A DNA stretch of 64,000 bases from JAXGYX01 sp040772065. Its GTDB lineage: Bacteria; Bacillota; Clostridia; Saccharofermentanales; Fastidiosipilaceae. The notes under the pieces were generated by a model that saw nothing but the letters and a program-made list of their open reading frames with translations, was not told the origin of the DNA and did not search any database. The stretch spans positions 248,001 through 312,000 of the forward strand of contig JAXGYX010000001.1 in NCBI GenBank assembly GCA_040772065.1. The letters run 5' to 3'. Position numbers and translations under genes: made by a program. Positions 57,782-64,000 of the stretch are shown here, piece after piece. Positions within the stretch are counted from its first letter, which is position 1. Each line of letters starts with the position of its first letter.

Positions 57782-60670
57782 ATGAAAAACAATCACGCGG
57801 ACGAAACTTCGCGAAGCGACAGAAAGGGTGCGTGGCAGAACACTCGATCGTGTGAAGAGCGACAAAAACGGAAAAGACGGTCGGGGTCTGACACTGTATT
57901 CTTGTCCATCTGTTTGCTGTTGTTTCTTCTCGGACAACTGAGGTCGGTGGACGTGTTGAAGGCCGCTGAGATCAAATCCTTGGACTTGGCCGAAGTGGGC
58001 ACGCTGTCTGTTCAGGATTTCAAGGCTGTCAAAGTGGACGGATCGGAAAATCCCGATGTGGCGAAAGTCGGTGACACGATCGAGGTGACGTTTCGCTTAA
58101 ATAAAATCGCCGTCGACGCCGTCGCAGGATTAGATTTTTTGATAGACAGGATCCAACCGGTGTTACCGGGCGGCGACAAAAATAATGGTTCTTCAATTGA
58201 TTTGTTGGAGCCGATTGTCGTTGTGGGCGACCTCGAAGACTCTATATTTAAATACACACTCAAGATCGGCGAGCAGATTCCACTAGAGAGTCTGCGGGAC
58301 AATCAAGAGATTGAGCCGGGCAGTCTGCGCGTGACGGACAAAGAGGGTCGGCAACAGCAGGTGGAATTACCTCCGTCGGGCATTCGCTACTATTCACCGT
58401 TGACCGAAACGATTGTTCCGGGGTCGTTCAAAACCATTTCTGATGGTCAAAGTCAGGAGGCGATGAAAGACGGTGACACACTGACCTTGACATTCGCGAC
58501 CACCCATCCGGTCGTGGTTGAGCTGTCGCGGATCGCGGGACAGATCGTCGACTGTGTCGCCGATGAGGCGAAAATGAATTTTAGCGCATCCCTCCGCTTG
58601 AGTGGGTTGGAGGAGTCGTTAAGTGACAACAGGAGTGTTCCGTTTAGTGTCAAGATCACGGATGCGGCGGGCAACGCCACGCGCGCTGTAACCCATGATG
58701 ATGCGCCATCAATGCGCTGGTACGCAGACATTGAGATAGACGATATCGTGATTCAAGGATCAGACGTCCCCGGCCATGTCAAAAACGGTGATCAAATAGA
58801 GGTAAGTTTTCGCGCCAATCATCCGGTTACAATTCGCCGAGCGCAAATCGGAGGTCAAGATGTCGAATTGAATTGTTCGGACGATCTGACCTGGTCGGGC
58901 GCGTATTATGTGCGACCGGGTCTGTTTTCGGATCAGGTGTATCTTGATTTTGATTTGGAGGTGGAGGATGAGGCGGGCAATTTGGCCTGTCTGAGCCACG
59001 AGGCGATGGTCGCCAAGCGGGTTCAGTATCACGCGCCTTTGAGTGTGACCAATGTCAGTGCGCGCAGCACCAATCAAATCGATGCTAATCGTTTCGTCAA
59101 AGACAATGACACGATTATCGTCAGTTTTCAGACCAATCACGAGGCGTGGCCGATCGAGGTGATGATCGCGGACAAACCGGCGATTGTTGAGGGTGATGGG
59201 ACATCTTGGAGCTTTAGTCGGGTTTTGTCGAACGGGGAGGTCGCCGACCTTTCCGGTGTACCTTTTTCATTTCGTGTCACCGACAAAGCGGGCGGGTTGG
59301 CTGTTTGCCGGGACAAGTCAAACGTGCGTGGCAATGTCATTTATTTCGCTCCGCTGGAGGTTTTGGACAGCAAAATGGTTTCGGACAGTCCGGAGCGCGC
59401 GTTTTTAGGACCCGGTTCAACGGTAACCGTGGTGTCCGACCTTAACCATCCGGCGGAGGCCGTCCATGGTGTGATCTGTGAGCGCGCCACCTTTAATTCC
59501 GGCACGGGTGGACGTGTCAGTTCGACTCTCACATTCGACCGGCGAGACGCTGAAGGGGTTGTGCGTGGCCGTTTTGTTTACGCGGATCCGGCCGGAAACA
59601 CGGTTGGGCTTGAGTGCGGTGGAGAGGGTGGAGCATTTATTTTCGACGCCACGCCACCCGTCATAGAGTGGACGCCCAATCTTTCCGGCTACACCAACCG
59701 GTCCGTGACGATGACGATTTCTTATAATGACCTCCATCTGGACTCCCGTGGCCTTTCATTAATGGTAAATGGAGTTGAGTGGCTGTCTGAAGCAGATCGC
59801 AGACATGTTGAAGATGAAAGCGTGTTTCGCAAGGTATTCACGTTGGAAGGCGAAGGCGAGTATGAGATCATCGCCACCGCGATGGACAAAGCCGGCAATG
59901 TCATGACTGTCAACCGGCGTGCCTTGTTGACCATTGACAAGACGATGCCGATCGTCAAGCTGGCGACCGGGTTTGAAGATTCACCACTGACTGTGCCGGC
60001 CGGATTTTTGATCTCTGATTATCTGACCGTTGACGAGGCGCATATCAAAGATGTCTGGGTGACGGTCAGTGATGAGAGCGGTGTTGGGGACTGGGACATC
60101 AACCGTCCAATCGACACGGAAGGCAAGAAAGTGATTTCTGTCATGGTAACGGATCTTGCCGGCAATCAATCTATGATGACTGAATTTGAAATACATGTCG
60201 ATAAAAGTAGACCGGTTGTTTCGGTTTTTGAGAATCTTTCGCACCGTTATTTGAATCCCGGAATGAATGTGATTCCTTTTATGAGAAAGGCAAAAATTCA
60301 AATTAAGCTGGAGAACTTATGGTCAGATAATACGCGGCCGGACCGATTGACCGCCGCGCTTTTGACGAGTCCGGACGGCGAAACAAATGATTTGCTCCAA
60401 CAGCCGGGGGCTGGCGATAGTGAATTGACGATTGTTATTGATAATGACGGTTCTTATGACTTGATGGTGTCCGCGGTCGATTCAGTGGGCAATGTGCTGG
60501 AGCCTGTGATTTATCAATTCACGGTGGCGGAGGGAGATGTGATCCAACGTGCGGTCGATTCGCTCAGTTTACAAAAAACCGCCCGGTTTTATTTCGCTCT
60601 GTTGACAATGTTGCTGATCGTTCCGATTCAACTGTTGTTTTCACGAAAAAGGCGCCGAGCGAAGGGATAA
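57782..60670 (+). CDS. large membrane-anchored surface protein with Ig-like repeats
   Basis: 962 residues. A cytoplasmic basic N-terminus, hydrophobic segment (about 39-58, signal anchor or signal peptide) and a C-terminal TM helix (ARFYFALLTMLLIVPIQLLF) followed by a basic stop-transfer RKRRRAKG. At least five beta-sandwich repeats start at about residues 96, 230, 335, 441 and 544 with the theme GDTIxVxFxxNHPV and end in TDAAGN-like strands; further Ig-like units follow (TPPVIEWTPN, MPIVKLATG, RPVVSVFEN). Such arrays bind partners or form stalks. In the kinase-FHA cluster it is probably the surface-exposed arm. Confidence 0.8.
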   Translation: MKNNHADETSRSDRKGAWQNTRSCEERQKRKRRSGSDTVFLSICLLLFLLGQLRSVDVLKAAEIKSLDLAEVGTLSVQDFKAVKVDGSENPDVAKVGDTIEVTFRLNKIAVDAVAGLDFLIDRIQPVLPGGDKNNGSSIDLLEPIVVVGDLEDSIFKYTLKIGEQIPLESLRDNQEIEPGSLRVTDKEGRQQQVELPPSGIRYYSPLTETIVPGSFKTISDGQSQEAMKDGDTLTLTFATTHPVVVELSRIAGQIVDCVADEAKMNFSASLRLSGLEESLSDNRSVPFSVKITDAAGNATRAVTHDDAPSMRWYADIEIDDIVIQGSDVPGHVKNGDQIEVSFRANHPVTIRRAQIGGQDVELNCSDDLTWSGAYYVRPGLFSDQVYLDFDLEVEDEAGNLACLSHEAMVAKRVQYHAPLSVTNVSARSTNQIDANRFVKDNDTIIVSFQTNHEAWPIEVMIADKPAIVEGDGTSWSFSRVLSNGEVADLSGVPFSFRVTDKAGGLAVCRDKSNVRGNVIYFAPLEVLDSKMVSDSPERAFLGPGSTVTVVSDLNHPAEAVHGVICERATFNSGTGGRVSSTLTFDRRDAEGVVRGRFVYADPAGNTVGLECGGEGGAFIFDATPPVIEWTPNLSGYTNRSVTMTISYNDLHLDSRGLSLMVNGVEWLSEADRRHVEDESVFRKVFTLEGEGEYEIIATAMDKAGNVMTVNRRALLTIDKTMPIVKLATGFEDSPLTVPAGFLISDYLTVDEAHIKDVWVTVSDESGVGDWDINRPIDTEGKKVISVMVTDLAGNQSMMTEFEIHVDKSRPVVSVFENLSHRYLNPGMNVIPFMRKAKIQIKLENLWSDNTRPDRLTAALLTSPDGETNDLLQQPGAGDSELTIVIDNDGSYDLMVSAVDSVGNVLEPVIYQFTVAEGDVIQRAVDSLSLQKTARFYFALLTMLLIVPIQLLFSRKRRRAKG

Positions 60671-60672
60671 AA

Positions 60673-61971
60673 ATGAGCTTTGACACTTATGTTTCAAATG
60701 GAACTGTCATGGAAAGTCGAGATCATAAAACAATCCGTTACATTTTACGTGACGACGATTTGCTTTTCCTGACGGGCTGTGAATGGCTGAGCGAGCGACA
60801 TGTCGATGGCTTGATTCCTTGTACCCGATCCGTTCAAAATGGCAGGACAAGATTGACATATGAAATTGGTGACTTGTCCGCTTTATCTGATTGTCTGCCA
60901 TCGCTCTCGACTCAGCTGTGTCTCCATGTTGTGCAGGATCTTCTTCATTCGATTTCCAATGTGAGTCGCGTCGGCTTTCTGCGTCGCGAACTGATCTCGT
61001 TAAATCCGGAGCGTATATTTATCGATCCGCGCGACCATGCGATCCACTTGATTTACCTGCCACTTGTCGTGGAACGTGATGAATCTGACCTACTGATGTT
61101 TGAAAAAAATCTGAGCGGGCTGTTTGATCAAATTCTCTCGATCCATCCGCGACTGAAAGAAGAGCCTGAGCTCTTTGGTGTTAGATCCGCGTTGTCAGGT
61201 CCGTCGCCGGATTCATCCCATGTGAGTGGATCCGCGGATGCGGGACGATTTCTATCACCGATCATGAGTTCAGACCAAGAATCCGTGACTTGTGAAAATA
61301 ATCAGAACGATTCGACCGGAGAAAGAGTGGATTATAACCGCGCCCCGGCCCCGCTCACCTTCAGTCGTTTGTTGATCGGTGGTTTGTCGCTGATCGGTGT
61401 TGTCGCCATATCCGTGCTTATCCTGTTTAAGGTTCCGATCGCGGACCGACCGCGAGTCTTTCTGGCGATCGGAACGATAGTGACGACTTGTGTCATCACC
61501 GTGCTGTTTGTTTTCTTCAGATCAAAAAAGAGAACTCTTATCGCCTCCACCAAAACGCGCGCTGTTGAGCCGTCCCTTCATTTTCAAGGCGGCGAGAAAA
61601 CCGAACTGTTGGACAATTTCCACGGGCCGCGGTTGATCTTATCCGCGATCGATTTAGCTGAACCATTCCATGTGCTCCTTGATAACGATGAGTCGGTGCT
61701 TGGAAAGGATCGGCTCGCGTGTGACGCGGTCATTCATTTCAATCCCGCCATCAGCCGCAGACATTGTAAGGTGACACGCCGTGGCGTGGAGCACTATATT
61801 GTTGATTTGAATAGTTCCAACGGCACCTATGTCAATGATGTGCGCCTGTCGCCACATCGGGAACAATCAATCCGAGTCGGCGATCAGATCAAGCTGGCGA
61901 ACAGTCGATTTATACTAAAATCCCGGCCGGCTCAAAATGATATAATAAAGAACCAACGCTATGAGGCTTAA
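60673..61971 (+). CDS. two-TM FHA-domain protein
   Basis: 432 residues. N-terminal domain (about 1-165) with MSFDTYVSNGTVMESRDHKT and LNPERIFIDPRDHAIHLIYL resembles an uncharacterised module that precedes FHA domains in other clostridial proteins. Two TM helices (about 230-285) form a hairpin, so both ends are cytoplasmic. The C-terminal FHA domain (about 335-425) keeps GKDRLA (G344), SRRHCKV, DLNSSNGTYVND and the phosphothreonine-pocket Arg/Ser/Asn. A TELL motif (EKTELLD) lies just before it. It should read Thr phosphorylation by the kinase upstream. Confidence 0.88.
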   Translation: MSFDTYVSNGTVMESRDHKTIRYILRDDDLLFLTGCEWLSERHVDGLIPCTRSVQNGRTRLTYEIGDLSALSDCLPSLSTQLCLHVVQDLLHSISNVSRVGFLRRELISLNPERIFIDPRDHAIHLIYLPLVVERDESDLLMFEKNLSGLFDQILSIHPRLKEEPELFGVRSALSGPSPDSSHVSGSADAGRFLSPIMSSDQESVTCENNQNDSTGERVDYNRAPAPLTFSRLLIGGLSLIGVVAISVLILFKVPIADRPRVFLAIGTIVTTCVITVLFVFFRSKKRTLIASTKTRAVEPSLHFQGGEKTELLDNFHGPRLILSAIDLAEPFHVLLDNDESVLGKDRLACDAVIHFNPAISRRHCKVTRRGVEHYIVDLNSSNGTYVNDVRLSPHREQSIRVGDQIKLANSRFILKSRPAQNDIIKNQRYEA

Positions 61972-62046
61972 TAGTCGTCAATCAGTTGGTCGGTGGATCG
62001 TTCACAAGTGAATGAGGCTCGCCAATCAATTGGTGGACCGGTGACG
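61961..62046 (+). repeat. imperfect direct repeat at the end of the FHA gene
   Basis: ATGAGGCT...CAATCAGTTGGT (from 61961) recurs as ATGAGGCT...CAATCAATTGGT (from 62012), period about 51 bases. The first unit covers the stop codon. Probably a small local duplication. Confidence 0.5.
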
Positions 62047-62081
62047 GCCCTCTCTAAGGGAGTGTGGTGACGGGAGATCAT

Positions 62082-63137
62082 ATGTCATACAAACGAAACC
62101 GTAATTTGCTGATTATTTCGCTATCAATGATTCTCGCGCTCGTCGGCCTGGCGGCCTGCGAGGATAAGCCCATGCCCTCTCCCGTATCTCAAATGGAAAG
62201 GTCCTCAGAGACTCAAGAATCGAGTGAGACGCCAAACTCGGCGGTTGGCGCTCCGACTGTTTTTACCCCTTCAAGCTTGCCGATTGTTCCGGTGGAATAT
62301 CACATCGGGCTGATCATGGCGAGGGAAAGTGATGCTTATTTATCAAAGGTGGAAGAAGGAGTGACTCGCGAGGCGAGACTTCAGGGAGTGAAACTGACCG
62401 TGCTGGATTCTCAAAACGATGTGGCGAAGGAGAGCGCCGGAATTGAGCGGCTGGTTGACTTGGGTGTGGATTGTATCCTGATTTGCCCGTCAGACGAGAC
62501 TGACTCAAGGCGCGCACTGGAACCGGCTGTGCAAGCGAATATTCCCTTTATCACGCTGGTGCGGTGGCTTTCGGCAGAAGAGGAAGACGCGTTCGCGATT
62601 GTCCATGTTGACAACGACGACGTCGCGAGTGGAGAAATGGCTGCAAGATATTTGCTCGATGAATTGAATGGAGAAGGCGCGGTGGTGGTGCTCGAGGGCA
62701 TTGAGGGCGCGACGAATTCCGTCCGCCGCTCGGAAGGCTTCGAGCGGACGATCGAAGGCACCAACCTCATGATCGCCCACGCGGTGTCGGCCGACTTCGA
62801 TCGCGCGACAGCGATGGTGCTTACGAGAAATCTGTTGATGGATCAAATGGATGTTCAGGCGATTTTCGCTCATAACGATGAGATGGCCTTGGGCGCCATG
62901 GTCGTCTGCGCGGAACTGGGGCGTGAGGACATCAGGATTGTCGGCTGTGACGGCTCAAACGCCGCGCGCAAAGCGGTGGCGGGCGGGACTTTGGCGGCGA
63001 CGATCGCCAAGCGGCCGGAGGAGATCGGTGTTCAAGGCATTCGCTCCGCGCTTTTGCATCTGAGAGGAGGTTCGCCGGACGCAGTTGTTTTGGTGGAGCC
63101 GGAGCTGGTGGCTGAACCGGTTGCGGGAGCAAATTAG
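62082..63137 (+). CDS. sugar-type substrate-binding lipoprotein
   Basis: 351 residues from ATG 62082 with GGGAG five bases upstream. Lipoprotein signal peptide with lipobox LAAC (C26). The mature part is a periplasmic-binding protein of the LacI/RbsB type: HIGLIMARESDAYLSKVEEG, then VDCILICPSDETDSRRALEP and IFAHNDEMALGAMVVCAELG. Such proteins feed ABC sugar transporters or sensor kinases. No permease or ATPase follows; the next gene is a CNNM protein, so its partner lies elsewhere or it acts as a sensor. Confidence 0.9.
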   Translation: MSYKRNRNLLIISLSMILALVGLAACEDKPMPSPVSQMERSSETQESSETPNSAVGAPTVFTPSSLPIVPVEYHIGLIMARESDAYLSKVEEGVTREARLQGVKLTVLDSQNDVAKESAGIERLVDLGVDCILICPSDETDSRRALEPAVQANIPFITLVRWLSAEEEDAFAIVHVDNDDVASGEMAARYLLDELNGEGAVVVLEGIEGATNSVRRSEGFERTIEGTNLMIAHAVSADFDRATAMVLTRNLLMDQMDVQAIFAHNDEMALGAMVVCAELGREDIRIVGCDGSNAARKAVAGGTLAATIAKRPEEIGVQGIRSALLHLRGGSPDAVVLVEPELVAEPVAGAN

Positions 63138-63287
63138 TTTTGATATAGTGACTTTGATTAAATTGGCAGGAGTGCGCATGTCATGGATACGCGCATTCGG
63201 AGATTTCATCGTACCGGCACGGTTTTTTGCGCGATCATTCGACGACACTGTGGACGCAACGGTGCGGTCTCGCAGGAGGACCCCGCA

Positions 63288-64000
63288 GTGGACGACGGTG
63301 GTTGTATACGCACTATTTTCACCTTGGCGACAGCTTCTAATAATCAGGCAGGCGGCTGGATAGGAAGCACAACGCCTTTGGCTCTCGATATCACACTGAT
63401 CTTTATATTTGTTTTGTTCAACGCTTTTTTCGCAGGCACCGAAATGGCGGTTATCAACTGCAATGCCAATCGCGTTCGGCTGGAGGCCGAGAGCGGCAAC
63501 AAAGTCGCGAAAAAAATTCTTTATTTTATCGAAAACAAGAGTCGATTCCTGGCGACCATTCAAGTCGGTGTCACGTTGGCCGGATTTATGTCATCGGCCT
63601 TCGCGGCGGACAAAATCGGTGGACGAATCGCATACGCGATTGACCCGACGGGGATGAAAAGCTATATTCAAACTCTCTCTCTGGTGCTTGTCACCATCGC
63701 AATCTCCTTTATCTCACTGGTTCTAGGTGAACTGGTGCCCAAACAGATCGCGATCAGCAATCCTGAAGGATTTTCCAAACGGGTGGTCGGACTGGTGCGA
63801 GTGATTGACGTGCTTTTTCGCCCGTTCACGATGCTGCTGAATTTCTCGACCGGGGCGGTTTTGAAACTGTTTCGCATCGACAATACAAAAACACAACAAA
63901 GGGTCACTGAAGAAGAGATCCGCATGATGCTGGTCGAAAGTAGAGACAGCGGCGGTATACTTGTGGATGAAAGTCAGATGATTGAGAACATCTTCGAGTT
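63288..64000 (+). CDS. CNNM/HlyC-CorC-type membrane protein (partial, 3' end beyond window)
   Basis: About 237 codons are visible and stay open to the edge. GTG 63288 is preferred for its GGAGGA site seven bases upstream; ATG 63183 is also in frame. Helices of the DUF21/CNNM domain are clear: ITLIFIFVLFNAFFAGTEMA, SRFLATIQVGVTLAGFMSSA and TLSLVLVTIAISFISLVLGE, with GELVPKQIAISNPE. The last part, RVTEEEIRMMLVESRDSGG, begins the linker to the CBS pair. Family members handle Mg2+ or other divalent cations. Confidence 0.9.
   Translation, partial: MDDGGCIRTIFTLATASNNQAGGWIGSTTPLALDITLIFIFVLFNAFFAGTEMAVINCNANRVRLEAESGNKVAKKILYFIENKSRFLATIQVGVTLAGFMSSAFAADKIGGRIAYAIDPTGMKSYIQTLSLVLVTIAISFISLVLGELVPKQIAISNPEGFSKRVVGLVRVIDVLFRPFTMLLNFSTGAVLKLFRIDNTKTQQRVTEEEIRMMLVESRDSGGILVDESQMIENIFE

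Noticed and set aside
62955..63563. Long minus-strand frame of about 200 codons opposite the end of the binding protein and the CNNM gene
   Set aside because: The plus strand here encodes recognisable families; the minus translation has no motif and is a mirror effect of codon bias.

Overview
The window looks like a chromosomal segment of a Bacillota member, most likely a clostridial anaerobe of roughly 50% GC. The reasons are a Firmicutes-type S10-spc-alpha ribosomal cluster (secY-adk-map-KOW protein-infA-rpmJ-rpsM-rpsK-rpsD-rpoA-rplQ followed by ecfA-ecfT-truA), zinc-type S14, L36 and S4, a PdaA-like de-N-acetylase of the spore-cortex type, a CdaR/PucR regulator in front of ftsEX, frequent TTG/GTG starts with strong GGAGG ribosome binding sites, and a large Ser/Thr kinase-FHA locus. 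Genus cannot be fixed from sequence alone. No CRISPR array, rRNA, phage or insertion sequence was seen.

Layout. 1-4844 (minus): arginine operon argC-argB-argD-argF plus a GNAT acetyltransferase fused to argF by an ATGA overlap and cut by the window edge; argJ is absent. 4845-5274: divergent control region. 5275-12311 (plus): CdaR-like regulator, ftsE (with an unusual duplicated acidic tail), ftsX, a coiled-coil M23 murein hydrolase of EnvC type and an S41 protease, that is, a cell-wall remodelling block. 12445-15672: methyltransferase, Hsp33, PdaA-like deacetylase. 15673-16160: a gene-free region with four 25-bp tandem repeats, a long inverted repeat, a good promoter and a candidate attenuator, all ahead of the ribosomal operon. 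16161-32363: 28 translation, secretion and transcription genes, closed by a terminator. 32488-37513: ECF transporter module with both ATPases fused into one chain, truA and pncB. 37614-40962: cyclophilin, metG, tatD. 41114-41478: consensus promoter, three tRNAs (Val, Asp, Phe), terminator.

41610-44733: accessory island with a MarR regulator and its palindromic operator, a VOC protein, a ferric-reductase-like flavoprotein split into two frames at an A7 slippery run, and Hsp20. 44887-47232: complete three-gene AmmeMemoRadiSam system. 47251-48056 (minus): SemiSWEET-like membrane protein and PEBP protein. 48336-52649: Bax-inhibitor-1 protein, Ca-type P-ATPase, secG.

52715-61971: a surface-signalling locus made of a zinc-ribbon/TM/beta-rich ectodomain protein, a Ser/Thr kinase with one TM and a helical ectodomain, a 77-residue TM peptide, a 962-residue protein of Ig-like repeats and a TM-FHA protein. 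The small peptide and the FHA protein share a T-[QE]-[IL]-L motif that could be a phosphothreonine/FHA docking site. The window ends with an orphan sugar-type binding lipoprotein and a truncated CNNM/HlyC membrane protein. The most promising leads for something undescribed are the kinase-FHA-Ig locus, the FtsE acidic duplicated tail, the slippery-site reductase and the S10-operon leader.
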